Of a DNA stretch of 64,000 nucleotides, positions 20,194 through 31,893 are shown one piece after another. The notes below the pieces were generated by a model. The model saw only the letters and a program-made list of their open reading frames with translations. It made no database searches and was not told where the DNA came from. The stretch's first letter is position 1. Each line of letters opens with the position of its first letter. The translations under genes were made by a program, and so were the position numbers. Origin of the DNA: Theocolax elegans (Eukaryota > Arthropoda > Insecta > Hymenoptera > Cerocephalidae); the NCBI GenBank assembly GCA_026168455.1, contig CM047429.1, forward strand, positions 931,501 to 995,500. The letters are read 5' to 3'.

Positions 20194-20790
20194 ATATATA
20201 TATATATATATAAAATTAAATAATCTAAAATATAGCTATAGAAAATGTTTAAAAATAAATTTTTATGTACAATTAAATACTGGCAAGTTAAACGCATTAA
20301 ATTGTCAAAATAGTGCAAAAAAAACGTTTTTTCAACTTTATAAAGACAAATATTGATTGCATTGTAAAAGTTTAAATGTAAAAAATCTTTATCTTAATAA
20401 GATGAAATTTTTTTGTATACAACACTTTATGCTTAGATGAATAATTTTAAAGCTTAGTACAAAAAAACAGTTGGAGAAGCCTAAAATGTACAATAAAAGA
20501 AGCTTTTCAGATATTAACTAAATAAATATTGATTTCAGGTAGAAATTTGAAATGTAAGAAATGTTCATCACATTAAATGAAAACTTTTTTCTAATAAACA
20601 TTTTTTCCTCACATTGATATTTTTCCTGATAAATGAAAAAAAATGATTAAAAAAGCGTAAAATGTATAAAAAAAGACGGTTTTAGACCTTATCTAATTAA
20701 ATATCGATTATACGTACAAATCTTAAAGGTAAGAAATGTTTATCACAAAAAAAACTTTTGTTTACCTTCTAATTGTTTTTGAAAATGTAT
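20194..20790. repeat. Degenerate 175-bp tandem repeat (about three units)
   Basis: The anchor AAATATTGATT/AATATCGATT occurs at about 20350, 20526 and 20701 (spacing about 175). It is preceded in each unit by an AAAC or AAGC then GTTTT-type block and followed by AAATGTAARAAATSTTTATC-like sequence. AT-rich, no gene. Confidence 0.6.
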
Positions 20791-22282
20791 ATATGCTTTT
20801 ACGTACTATGTATGTAAACAAGTCAATCGAAAAATTCAGTCAATTTTTTACCCATTTGGCTAAATTTATTTTTATAGTAACTTTTAAATATTACAGTCGT
20901 TTATTTTTTAAAGCACTTAACGATTGTGCCTGGAATGTAAAAGCGTATAGGTTTTACATATTTTGGGTCCTATATAGTTATTTTTTTTACTTTCTATTTG
21001 TTAATATATTGGATTGAAAGACAGAAATAATTCTGTTCGTTACCCTGATCATCTAAAAATTCTACTTTATTAACCTCTACGAATGGAGTAAAATTGCACT
21101 TTATGCCTTCGATCACTTTATTTCTCGTAGACATACTTTTTTGTTTTGAAATTATTTTAACCTTTTTCGACTAATACAAAATTAAATTTATTATGTTAAA
21201 TTAAATGCACCAAAATACCTTACAATATTGAACAAAATTTAGAAATTAAAAATTACATTGTTGTTTAAATAAGTGACCTTTTAAATGAAAGAAAAGATCG
21301 ACATCGTTTTAGTATTTTATACTTTGTTTTACATTTTAACGCATTGTCATATATTACATCATATATTCTAGTTGTGTCGAGGTATTAATATTTTTACCTA
21401 TTATAATATAATAGCATTTACATACTATTTAGTATGAATTAATTCATATTTTCTGTAGTACACTTTACAGAAAAATTTTTACCTACCAAAAAAATCAGGA
21501 GAAAAAGAATGACTTTTTGATGTGTTGGTTAATAATCTTAATGAAAAGCTTTCTGCCTTGCCATATAGGAAATCCCAAGCTGTGACTATTTAGTTACTAC
21601 ATTACAAGTTTTTATTAACATAACTCGATCTAACAATTTGTTCACGATGTATTAAGTGAAAACTTTTATATATATTTTTAGAAACTGTTTAATATAATAT
21701 ATTCTCTTACAGAAATTACATTTTCATCCTAAGTATTTAAAAAAATTATCATATATTATATTAAATTTCTAACATCAAGTTTTATGAATAGAAAGTATTT
21801 TGAAATAACACGTTCCACGAAGGTGTGAGAATACGCAAGTATTATGATAGTAGTTAACTGATAAAATAAATATTTTCATTTCTTGCTTCTATTTTTTTCT
21901 ACTTAGAAAAACTTCAAATTTTCAACAACTTAAAATTTGGTATTAAAAAGTAGATAAATTGTTATTAAGAAGTTGTTTGAATAGAAAGCACTGAAATGAA
22001 GCGGAATAGCCGACAAGTATTTTGTACCACATTGTAAATCTAATATTTAACTTTAATTATTAAGAATAAGATCAAACCATAATCACAGTATTCGCAAAAA
22101 GTTACTGCAATTGAAAGTACTGAAATTAAAATAAAATCGTCAAGTATTTTGCGCTACATAATAATAAATAAATGTCTTAAATTTTATTTACCAATCTATT
22201 TTTTTGTGACATAGCAGTCTTAAGGTTATATAATCAAATAAATTTTAATGTATGTAATTAAAATAAATAAAATAATATAACT
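20791..22282. other. AT-rich stretch without recognisable gene
   Basis: The 93-codon frame 20736-21017 is Phe/Tyr-rich and AT-driven and is not supported. No repeat class identified apart from similarity of 20765-20880 and 21466-21530 to parts of 17645-18539. Confidence 0.4.
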
Positions 22283-23386
22283 TATAACGGTAAGCGAGTT
22301 ACCGATCAGGTAAACAGCGCGGCGCGCGCACGAACGCGCGAGAATCGTGCGCGCCCAGCTGGGAGTACCGATATAGCGCGCGCACGGTGTATATACAGGC
22401 CGAGATAACGGTCTCTTTTATCATGTTTTATCGGAGAAGCGTGGGTGTCTGTGATACGGTGTGGGTGCGGACAGGCTTCCACCACACGATCCAACACGCC
22501 GAGCAAAGCCGTACGCCTCCACCACTCCGGATTTTGTCTACGGAAAAGACGGAAGATCGACGCTAATTCGCCCAAAGGAGTGAGAGAAAAAAGAGAGATC
22601 GACGGGGAGATCACGCGCTTTCGTTCCCGCCGTTTCAATGTATTTCGAGCGGTGTCTCGTGAATACAAAGGTGAGTGGTGCATTACATTGGACCCGTGTG
22701 TCCCGTTGATAGTTTCCCCATTTTCCTGGTACGGTCCAGGTGAGGAAGCGTTCCTCTTTTTCCCCCTCTCGTGACAAATCCCGCCCGGGTAGACAGGTCG
22801 GTTATTCGCGGGAGCCACTTCACGAGAGAAGGCGCGCGTGACGTAAGAAGCTTCTACGTCAGAGCTCCCTACGTCAGAGATACATACGTCACACGGTGTG
22901 ACGTATGCCATCAGGTTAAGCAGCCGATCATTCCCGGATCGGTTGATCGTAACTCGTTAGTTAATAGGTTTTAACTACTTGTTTTCGCGCTGACCTCGGG
23001 GGTAGTCATCGGTACGACTCCCCGTAAATTGTTAATGTTCATTTGTTGTTAATTTATTAAAATTGAATTGTTTATTTAATAAATCGACTCGTCGAGACAA
23101 TCTTTCTCACCGATTAACGTAAAATATCGATTGTTCATAGTGTTTTACCGGTTACTGTCCTATCGTACGAATACCGCCCTCTCCGGTGTTTATCATAGTT
23201 GGCAATTTTGGGCATAGGGCCCAACACACGGTATCTAAGTCAAACGAGGTGTTTGACGTTGTTAACGGCATTGCACGGGAATCAAAGTGGTTCCGCATCG
23301 TGGGACTGCACACTTAAGGTTGGTAAGTTGGGACAAATTGGGCCTAACCGGGGGCCTTACATTTCCCCAGTACCCACCCCGTTACA
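22283..23386 (+). mobile_element. Solo LTR (1.1 kb), TSD AACT
   Basis: The ends are inverted (TATAACGG at 22283 and CCCGTTACA ending 23386) and both flanks are AACT (22279-22282 and 23387-23390). Inside are a TATATA near 22390, a GTGAGT donor-like site at 22672, a cluster of TGACGTA/TACGTCA sites (22840-22905) and an AATAAA near 23078. The first dinucleotide TG has become TA. The same layout and similar ends occur at 28462-29452, so both are one LTR family. The GC-rich frames here (22306-22911 and overlaps) are chance. Confidence 0.8.
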
Positions 23387-23714
23387 AACTTCATATGTAA
23401 AATTTTAGTAAAATTTGTATGATAAGTGTGTAGTATTTATTTGCAATCTGTTTAATTATGTGTGCTAACGGTTTTTGATTCTAGATTTAAAAATTCATAA
23501 TATAACTTATTTGCAACTAAAACTTATTTCGTAAACATTTCTAAGTGATTAAATATTGTCTAATACAAGACGTCAGATTAGTTTTTTGAATAGTAAATAA
23601 ATTAAAAAAATATCTTTAAATAAAACTTCTTTCAAGTTATATTCACAACTTTTTTTGCGTACGGAAAAATACATATATTATCTACTCTTGAAAAAACAAT
23701 TTTCAAATATATAT
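23387..23714. other. AT-rich DNA with a terminal fragment of the Helitron-like family
   Basis: 23628-23708 matches, in reverse, the first 90 bp of the Helitron-like copies (the CTTGAAAAAACA end). The rest shows nothing. Confidence 0.5.
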
Positions 23715-25367
23715 GGGTGGTTCTCTGTGACATCGAAGATGAAAAAAATAAATATTGCTATAACTGTGGGAATATGTTTTAGAGGTATCCAGTAGTTCTC
23801 CTGAATTTTTTCAGATTTTTTCTGGGCCATTATTTTAAGTTACAGAGAGTCAAAGTTGACATTTTAGCACTTTTTTGCTTTATATGCCCATTTTCATGAA
23901 TTTTTAGCTCCCAGGGGATGCATTTTTCACTAAAAACATAAGTATGACTTTTTTTGTAAAATTTTCCGAACATTACATTAAAAATACTTTTAAAGACATA
24001 AATGTATGCTGTCACACTCTTGTAAGCCATTTAAACCTTAAATAGTGAAAATCAGCAATTCTGCTCCGGACTCTGGTAACCTAATACTGTCTAAAAGATG
24101 TCTTTTTATAGTCAGAAACTGCCTAAAAATTTCCAGAGTGGGTCTAAATCATTAAGATCACTTATGGTTAAAATATCCGGGAAAAGTGCCCGAAATATTA
24201 ATAGAAATGTATATTTGTTGCCTTATAACGATGAATCTATTAGCATGATCATTGCAAAAAAATTTGTGCACTTACCTTGGAGTGGTAGAAAAGTATCTTC
24301 ACTTGTTTCAGTATCCATCTAATCCCCTGTAAGCTGCTAAAAATACAAATATTATGATACAAATGTAAAAAATTAATTTTTAAACATTTATAATGCTGAA
24401 TTTTTAGTTTTACATCCCTTACAAGAATTATAATACTAATCTGAAGGATTACTATAAAAGTATCAACATTATTATTATTATGATTCAGCAATACCTTGTT
24501 TAGATTACACAAACTTGTCACTGTCACGTTATCATATTATTCATTATAATTATATATCCGATTTATTTATATATCTTTTGTATTAAATACGTATATTCAG
24601 TTATTGTAATAATGATGTTTATATATTTATAGTATTCCTTCAGATTAGTATTATAATTCTTGTAAGGGATGTAAAACTAAAAATTCAGCATTATAAATGT
24701 TTAAAAATTAATTTTTTACATTTGTATAATAATATTTGTATTTTTAGCAGCTTACAGGGGATTAGATGGATACTGAAACAAGTGAAGATACTTTTCTACC
24801 ACTCCAAGGTAAGTGCACAAATTTTTTTGCAATGATCATGCTAATAGATTCATCGTTATAAGGCAACAAATATACATTTCTATTAATATTTCGGGCACTT
24901 TTCCCGGATATTTTAACCATAAGTGATCTTAATGATTTAGACCCACTCTGGAAATTTTTAGGCAGTTTCTGACTATAAAAAGACATCTTTGAGACAGTAT
25001 TAGGTTACCAGAGTCCGGAGCAGAATTGCTGATTTTCACTATTTAAGGTTTAAATGGCTTACAAGAGTGTGACAGCATACATTTATGTCTTTAAAAGTAT
25101 TTTTAATGAAAAGTTCGGAAAATTTTACAAAGAAAGTCATACTTATGTTTTTAGTGAAAAATGCATCCCCCGGGAGCTAAAAATTCATAAAAATGGGCAT
25201 ATAAAGCAAAAAAGTGCTAAAATGTCAACTTTGACACTCTGTAACTTAAAATAATGGCCCAGAAAAAATCTGAAAAAATTCAGGAGAACTACTGGATACC
25301 TCTAAAACATATTCCCGCAGTTATAGCAATATTTATTTTTTTCATCTTCGATGTCGCAGAGAACCAC

Positions 25368-25369
<2 letters not shown>
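23715..25369. mobile_element. Palindromic family 1 (foldback) element, copy 2
   Basis: 1655 bp with GGGTGGTTCTCTGTGACATC at the left end and its complement at the right, flanked by TA repeats. Arms are near-identical; the spacer is about 24470-24620. In the right arm ATG at 24766 opens a short stretch ending CTCCAAG followed by GTAAGT, conserved in all copies. No transposase. Confidence 0.85.

Positions 25370-25404
<35 letters not shown>
25370..25404. repeat. (TA)n microsatellite between two elements
   Basis: About 35 bp of TA between the palindromic element and the Helitron-type terminus. Confidence 0.9.
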
Positions 25405-25405
<1 letters not shown>

Positions 25406-25442
25406 TAGGGGGGCTACGCCCCCCTTCGCGCTTCGCAAGGGA
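25405..25442 (-). mobile_element. Helitron-type 3' terminus joined to LINE sequence
   Basis: On the minus strand the GGGGGG(CGTAG)CCCCCC hairpin (25408-25424) followed by CTAG and TA repeat is the same terminus as at 17625-17644. The second hairpin is degenerate (TTCGCGCTTCGCAAGG). LINE ORF1 sequence begins directly inside it. Confidence 0.6.
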
Positions 25443-26079
25443 AGCTCCGGAACTCCAGGCCGCGGTCTCGTCCACGCTAGGTGGTACAGCGGAGGTCCAG
25501 CTACCGTCCCACAAGGAGTCCATTTTAATAAAGGACATGGACGAGGCTACTACGACGGAAGATGTAGCGGAGGCAATGTCTGCGGTGATCGGGCCAGAAG
25601 TGGTGCCTTCTGCAGAAATAAAGTTCAGAGGGTTCTATAGAGGCACTCTAGTGACTAGCGTTCTGCTACCGGTGGCAGCAGCAAAAAAGCTACTGCAAAA
25701 TGGGAAGCTTCGGATAGGCTGGGTGAACTGCAGGGTTCGGCTTCGCAAGGCTGTCTCGCGATGTTACCGGTGCCACGAGACTGGGAATAAACCTCCGGAG
25801 GAGCCATCCGCGTACCGTTCGCTCCGCCTGCTGGATATAGCCGGGAAGCTATTCGAGCGGGTGATATGTGCCAGGATTCAGGCAACTATTGCACGAGTAG
25901 GCGACCTGTCCGACAATCAGTTCGGTTTCCGAAAGAGGCGTTCAACCATCGACGCCATAAGCCGAGTTGTTGAGCTGGCTACCAGTTGCATCAGTTGTAC
26001 CCGGAATTCGAGGCGTATGTGCGCCATTATCGCCTTGGATATCCGTAACGCTTCAACTCGGCCCGATGGGATAACATAA
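25443..26079 (+). pseudogene. LINE ORF1 fused to ORF2 reverse transcriptase by internal deletion
   Basis: One open frame reads through the C-terminal part of ORF1, the first half of a CCHC knuckle (CYRCHETGN), and then straight into the RT fingers region (KPPEEPSAYRSLRLLDIAGK, FGFRKRRSTIDAI). In the full-length copy these points are about 1.5 kb apart (about 54530 and 56066), and a GGGAA-like stretch at both sides could have guided the deletion. ORF1 proteins bind RNA and ORF2 RTs prime on target DNA; the fused frame lacks the endonuclease and the RT catalytic core, so it has no likely activity. The frame ends in a frameshift near 26056. Confidence 0.75.
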
Positions 26080-27310
26080 TGTTGTCCTTGGAATATCTGA
26101 AGGTGCGGCTCTACCTCCGCAAGATCACCTCGAGTTACCTCGCGGATCGTACCTTCCTCTATGATACCGAGGATGGCATGCACTCCTATAGTATTACCGG
26201 AGGCGTGCCACAGGGGTCCTGCGGCCCCTTCTCTGGAACGTCGTGTACGACGGGCTGCTGAAACAACAGCTTCCAGGGGGGGCGTCGATGGTGTCCTTTG
26301 CAGACGACGTGGCGTTAGTTGTCGTCGGTAAGAGTATCGAAGAGGTGCAATACCTTGGAGATATCTTTATTGAAGTAGTAGCAGGATGGTTGAGCAACCA
26401 TGGGCTGAGTCTGGCGGCTGAAAAACAGAGACGGTGCTTATATCTCGAACGAAGCAAAGGAGGTACGCCACCTTTATCGTAAACGCTAAGTCTGCTAGAT
26501 CGGTGGACACTGTGAGGTACCTGGGTGTCACCTTGGATGCGCGGCTATCGTTTAAGGAACATCTCTTGAACGCAGGGACAAAAGCGGTAAGAGTAGCTGG
26601 GGCTCTGTCGGGCTTAATGCCCAATATCGGAGTGCCGAAGCAACCTCGCCGGGCCCTTTTAGCGACAGTTGTAAGCTCTGTAATCTTGTATGGAGCTCCG
26701 ATTTGGGCAGGTCCGATAAGTAGCTACAAAACCTATAGTGCGGCTTGCCGACAAGCCTGCAGAATAGTCGCTTTGAGGGTAGCTCATGCGTACAGAACAG
26801 TGTCCGATATCGCCCTCTCGGTGATTGCCGGAATCCCGCCCATCGATCTCTTAGCGATGGAGAGGGCTGATACTTACAGAGAAGGTCGGCGTGCCTCACA
26901 ACGGGAAGGCCAAGATGAACATGGTGGCAGAAATCGGTGGTCAATTAAGACCACCGAACAGTGGCAGTAGAGATAGGATGCTGCCCGCGAAGGACGCTGG
27001 ACCCACCGCGTCATCCATGATGTGGTAAAGTGGACAGGTAGGAACCGTAAAGCTTACCGGCCATGGTTGTTTCCGCAGTTATCCGCACCATTTTCACGTA
27101 TATGGGAACGGCGAGTGCCCAACCTGCCCTGGCGCTGACGAAGACGTGGATCATTTACTCTGTTCCGGTGTCCTCGATTCATGCAAGAAAGGGATAAGTT
27201 CCAAACTTGGTTCTTGGTTCACAGGAAGGTTGGGATGCCGTGGTGATCTTTGCAGCTGCCATTGTGGAACGGCTGAATCACATAAGGAAGGAGGAAGAAG
27301 GCGGCAATAA
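26057..27310 (+). pseudogene. Decayed LINE reverse transcriptase and C-terminal zinc region
   Basis: Several frames together cover the RT catalytic block (GVPQGS lost to a small deletion near 26215, FADDVALVVV at about 26299-26330), the thumb (SVDTVRYLGVTLDARLSF) and the C-terminal region up to a Cys-rich remnant near 27120-27170. At least three frameshifts separate them, so no protein can be made. Confidence 0.75.
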
Positions 27311-27543
27311 CATCAGCCACCAGCTAATGTGAGTCGGTAGTTTCGTAGGAGAGGCTCAATGTGGCGAGACTGCCCCCTCGAAGTAATGCCTCGCGGCGGA
27401 TTCCGAGGGGGGATGATCACTCGAGAGGAGGAGCCCTGCAGTTCCATCATAGCAGGGTAGTTTTTAGTGGGTATAGGTCAAGCCGATCGAGCCCCATACT
27501 CAGTGCGTAAGTGCATTTTGGTCCAACTCCTCTTTAAAAAAAA

Positions 27544-27545
<2 letters not shown>

Positions 27546-27574
<29 letters not shown>

Positions 27575-27612
27575 GCGCATACGCACAACCACACACACAC
27601 ACACATACATAT
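27546..27612. repeat. (CA)n microsatellite at LINE 3' end
   Basis: CA-rich tract with CACG and ACAT interruptions directly after the LINE A-run. Confidence 0.9.
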
Positions 27613-27618
27613 ATATAT

Positions 27619-28440
27619 GGGCTATATGGCACGTCAAGTGGTTCGGTGAAAATTTTAAATCGCTCCAAAATTTGAGAACAGGCTTGAAACATCTTCCACA
27701 ACATATAAAAAAAATTTTAGGTGTTAAAAATAATTTGCCTAAGAGTTATTCGACTATGAAAAATGGAAATTTTTTAATTTTTTAGAAAAATTGCTATTTT
27801 TAAAGATATTTATCTCAAAATCTATTGATTTTTTTGAAAAATTATTAGATACAACTTTTGTTCAAAATAATCTTTCGAAATTATCTACTCTGGTTACAAT
27901 TCTTAATTTTAACATCTCGAAGAGATAGGACTCCCGGAAATAATGATTATCAAAAAAAGACGACCACGCCACAATCGATTTTGATCTAACACCGAACAAA
28001 AGATCGCCTTTTTCGAGAGCTTTCGAATGGCTTGGGTTAGATTATTGGCCAATACCGCTGGTGTCAGTTATGTTCTAAAATATGTAAAAATTAGTGATTT
28101 TATGTTTATATTTCCGGTTTATATAAGGTTTATATTTCCGGGTGTTCTATCTCTTCAAGATTTTAAAATTAAAAATTGTAACCCAGGTAGATAAGTTCTA
28201 AAGATTATTTTGAACAACAGTAGTTTGTAAGGTTTTTTTAAAAAAAATCAATAGATTTTGAGATAAATGGCTTGAAAAATAGCAATTTGTCTAAAAAATT
28301 GAAATTTTCCATTTTTCTTGGTTGAATAACTCTTAGGCAAATTATTTTTAACACCTGAAATTTTTTTTCTATCTTCTGGAAGATATTTCCAGCATGTCAA
28401 ATTTTGGAGCGATCTAAAATTTACATCGTATCACTTGACG
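27619..28440. mobile_element. Palindromic family 2 element
   Basis: The left end GGGCTATATGGCACGTCAAG follows TA repeat; the right end ...CACTTGACG runs into TA repeat, having lost the last dozen bases. Arms of roughly 350 bp are inverted copies (shared ATTTTAAATCGCTCCAAAAT, AAAATTTTAGGTGTTAAAAA and others). Middle about 27960-28130. No frame. Partial copies: 15680-16198 and 30178-30328. Confidence 0.75.
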
Positions 28441-28461
28441 TATATATATAGTATTGTATAT

Positions 28462-29452
28462 TGTAATGGTAAGTGATATTCACTCACCATTATACGAATT
28501 AGGTAGGTAGACACGAGCGCTATATATAGATATAGGCATAGCCAACGGCGCGAACGGCTGATACCCGCGCAATGATAGGCAGAATTCGGGAGAGAGTCGC
28601 GCGCGCAGGACTACCGAGTTTAGAGAGATCGTGACAACACGTGAAAAGACGCGGTATATAGACTTGATCGTGATACTCGGGTAGTGTTTTCCGGTGCATT
28701 TTTTTTGTGTGCAGTTTTCGAGATGTACGCACGAGACGGATTGATCATTTTCCAATCCAACAGAAAAAGGATAGCGAGAGAGAGGGATTACTCCGTTATT
28801 TTTGCAATCGTGAATCGAAGGAGGAAATAAAAGTAAGTGGTACCACTTTCGCGCGGATAATTATTATATGTTTTATTTAACGCGATCGTGCGAATATTTT
28901 TAAGTTAGTTAGTTCGCGTACCCCTTTCCCCTCTCGTGTTGAGTCGATGTTTTCGACTCAACCTTCGTGCGCATAAAGACCTCGAACATAATAATAAATA
29001 TTATTGAATTTAATCATTTGTTTTTATCTCAATAAATCTGTTAATCGTTAACCTATTTTCAACTCGTATTGATTTATATTTTTTCTAACCGGCGTATATA
29101 TTTGATCCTCCGTCTTCCTTCGAATCGTATTTCAAGATACGAATTCTCGCGGACTCACGTTTAATTTTCTTTCCGCGGTCCATTTTAGGAAAGAATAGTA
29201 TCGTTTTACCTGTTATTGTTGGAAATCGGAAATCGATTTCCATACAACTTTAACGGCAAGTGTGCGGACAGGTAACCGCAGCCGCTGCGCGGGAAAGATT
29301 TTGTAAACAACGTAGATATAGCTACGAATTGCATTGAGTCATCGAATTCTTGATATCTAGTCGGCGAGATTATACAATCTCGTTCGCCACGAACTACAGG
29401 TACGTAAGACGGGCGACTCAATAAGTTTTCCCCGGGCAAGCACACCATTACA
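28462..29452 (+). mobile_element. Solo LTR (1.0 kb), TSD ATAT
   Basis: TGTAATGGTAAG at the start and CACCATTACA at the end, flanked on both sides by ATAT. A TATATAG box lies near 28655, a donor-like AAGTAAGTGG near 28828 and AATAAA near 29027. The ends and the order of signals match 22283-23386. The first 40 bp also form a hairpin (GGTAAGTGA with TCACTCACC). No internal coding region remains. Confidence 0.8.
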
Positions 29453-29704
29453 ATATATATATAGTATTGCCCATATATATAGTATTGTCTCTGGAACCAT
29501 ATATGCCCATATATAGGAAAATGAAAAATTTTTATATACATTGGCATATATTAGAACCCTTAAATCTTAGACAAAACGGCGGCGAACTATTTATACATAA
29601 TATATATATATATGTTTATAAAAGAATTATTTTCAAAATGTAATAATTATTGTATTTATTTTTAACCCATTGTACACATTCACACAAACACACACGCACA
29701 TATA
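29453..29704. other. TA-rich spacer with degenerate (CCG)n repeat
   Basis: A reverse, degenerate copy of the (CCG)n short repeat lies at about 29565-29610. The rest is TA/CA-rich. Confidence 0.5.
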
Positions 29705-30143
29705 TTTTTTTTTGTTATTTAACGTCGCTCTATTTATGCTGCCAGGGCTAATCAGCGACGGAGCTAAACAGTGTGTCTGCAAACAAAGCACATGTAGTTG
29801 ACACAGTGGTGCTTGTGTGCATCGGAAGGTATCATCGGTCACTGTAATTAGTCTAATAATTACAGTTTCCTGTTCTCCCGATGGAACCACCGCGATCCTC
29901 TTTACATCTTCGCGTCCCTAACGTTCCCTATAGTTCAGATGCCCGTGCCTCTCATGCACGGACAAGTGCACGAAACGCACGTGCACCTGAACTGACGTCA
30001 CATTATAGTGACACGCCGAGCCACTGAGTCGCGGTGTTCGAAAAATGCACATTAAAAATTTTCAGAGGTACACGTCTGGGATCGAACCCACGAACCTCGG
30101 TGTGAGAGTCGGGAGCTCTACCCATGAGCCACCGCGGCTCTTC
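29705..30143 (-). mobile_element. tRNA-derived SINE with A-tail
   Basis: On the minus strand the element starts with a tRNA-like head: an A-box-like TGGCTCATGGGTAGAGC (30131-30115) and a B-box GGTTCGATCCC (30088-30078). A body of about 350 bp follows, ending in an A-run (29713-29705). Both flanks contain CACGCACA/TATAT sequence (about 29693-29704 and 30144-30157), consistent with a target duplication. The anticodon stem does not fold well, so this is a SINE rather than a tRNA gene. The body holds a branched inverted repeat closed by AGTTCAG/CTGAACT (about 29932-29993). Confidence 0.75.
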
Positions 30144-30147
30144 CACG

Positions 30148-30177
<30 letters not shown>

Positions 30178-30178
<1 letters not shown>

Positions 30179-30328
30179 GGGCTATTTCACGTCAAGTGGT
30201 ACCATGAAAATTTTAAATCGTTCCAAAATTTGAGTACAGGCTGGAAATATCTTCCAGAAGATAGAAAAAAAATTTTAGGTGTTAAAAATAATTTGCCTAA
30301 GAGTTATTCCACCATGAAAAATGGAAAT
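30178..30328 (+). mobile_element. Palindromic family 2, left-arm fragment
   Basis: GGGCTATTTCACGTCAAGTG and the following 130 bp match the left arm of 27619-28440; broken off at a (CA)n tract. Confidence 0.75.
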
Positions 30329-30333
30329 GCACG

Positions 30334-30369
<36 letters not shown>

Positions 30370-30424
30370 GACACACACATATATATATAGAAAACATATA
30401 TATATATATATACAACATATATAT
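30329..30424. repeat. (CA)n and (TA)n microsatellites
   Basis: CACG/CACA tract (30329-30380) followed by TATATA blocks up to the LTR. Confidence 0.9.
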
Positions 30425-31893
30425 TGTAACGCTGCACTGGGGATCTGGGTGCAGGTTATATAGGGTCAACAATTAATATAAATAAAATAAGTATTTATTA
30501 TAAGATATATATATTAGAGGGGTGGGCGCCAGCCGCGTAATACGCGACGAATAACGATAACACGCGGGTTATCTTAACCTGACACAATATACAGAGCAGT
30601 ACTCTCGCCGCACCGGGAAATGCTGTAAGGAGGGGAAGGGGAAGGAGTGGACCAGGATCTCGCACACACTAGTACGGATACTCGGCGGTACCGTACGCAG
30701 CTAGAGTGAATTATTCACCAACCTTTATTGGAGGAATCGGCACTCGTCCCTCAATGGCGATGTCACTCTCTCTATCTCTCTCATTAGCTACTCGTTAATC
30801 TGCGGCTTCGCTATAATCGCTAATATCCGTTTCGGACGGCGGACCGTAGAGCTCTGACTCTCGGCGTGCTCGAGAGCCCCGTGTTCGTACCGCGCGCCTG
30901 CGCAGTACGTACTCGTGCGCGGCACCTCGATCTCGCGTCGTGCGAGCGTGTCGAGTGCCGCAGTGTTCAGGCTGTATCGGTACGAATCGGCTGTATGGTG
31001 ATGTATGCCGTGATGACAACCTGGTGCTGCTGCCGTCTCGGAGACGAGGTACAACCTCTTCAGGTAACTAATAGTTCATTAGCTATTTACTGCGTTCTTC
31101 AACGGGTACGGCATGAGTTTCAGGTACGAAGCTCACCCGCCGTCGCTTGCTGCTCGAGGCCGAGTCACCCCTCTCTCTCCTCGACGACGTTGACCTCGTT
31201 GACGACTAGCTTCTCCGTCTACGGCTCTAGGTGGGTATTTGGTCGTGAGGTTTACACACATGTGTGTGTTTATATGCGTTATTGTCCGAGATATCGGCTG
31301 TACACGTTGTTTGTGTACATTAACCTAACCTCAATTTACCCTATGATGTTCTTTGTACAGCTGTAGTAATTATATACAGCTGTACATATCTTCCCTTGTC
31401 TTTTGTCTTCTTGGCTATGGCTATTCATCCTCTTCCTTGCTCCTTACCCTATTGCTGTGTTTTTGTTCTTATAAACATCTCTTTTACATCTGTATCTTGC
31501 TTGGCGTTGGAGGTTCTTCGGCTTCCTGCCTGGGTACCACCTCATCGCCTTGGCTGCTATGCTGTGAGGCTTCGGAGGGTCCTGGAGGCTTCCTTGTGAT
31601 CGCCTCCCTTGACTATCCTGTTGGCTGTGCCAGACTCGGAGGAGCCCACCTGATTATTTGAGCTCGCCCAAGATCCTCATCGCCAGGACCACCTAAGTGT
31701 TGTGTGTTGTGCTTGGGAAAGGGTTATTAGACTGTGAGGGTAGGCAGGACGTAGTTAATGTGCGGGTAGGTAACTAGGAAATAGTATATGGGTAGGTAGT
31801 ATAGCTAGGGACTCGTTTAGCTTATCCGGGTAGGTAGGTGTTCGTCAGGGGTTCTGTGGCTCGCTCTTGACATGTGCAAAGCACATTGTCACA
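30425..31893 (-). repeat. 3' LTR of gypsy element 1 (1469 bp)
   Basis: Begins TGTAACGCTGCACTGGGG and ends GCACATTGTCACA on the plus strand. It includes about 200 bp (about 31655-31855, with repeated GGGTAGGTA motifs) missing from the other LTR. The 88- and 166-codon frames inside are the same in both LTRs and are not considered genes. Confidence 0.93.

Larger units (their letters stand above)
25443..27545 (+). mobile_element. Rearranged R1-clade LINE copy with poly-A at a (CA)n tract
   Basis: Related to the full LINE at 53108-57869. It starts inside ORF1, jumps to the middle of ORF2 at about 25787, and runs to a 3' UTR and A-run (27536-27545) followed by CA repeat. Frameshifts and stops interrupt the RT after 26079. 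Confidence 0.8.

Noticed and set aside
22306..22911. 201-codon minus-strand frame
   Set aside because: Arg-rich chance frame in a GC-rich solo LTR, antisense to the LTR promoter signals.
30060..30143. tRNA gene on the minus strand
   Set aside because: A and B boxes are present, but the anticodon stem is poor and an A-tailed body follows, so it is a SINE head.
30866..31366. 166-codon frame, repeated at 42312-42812
   Set aside because: It lies in both LTRs of gypsy element 1; its conservation reflects LTR identity, and no domain is seen.
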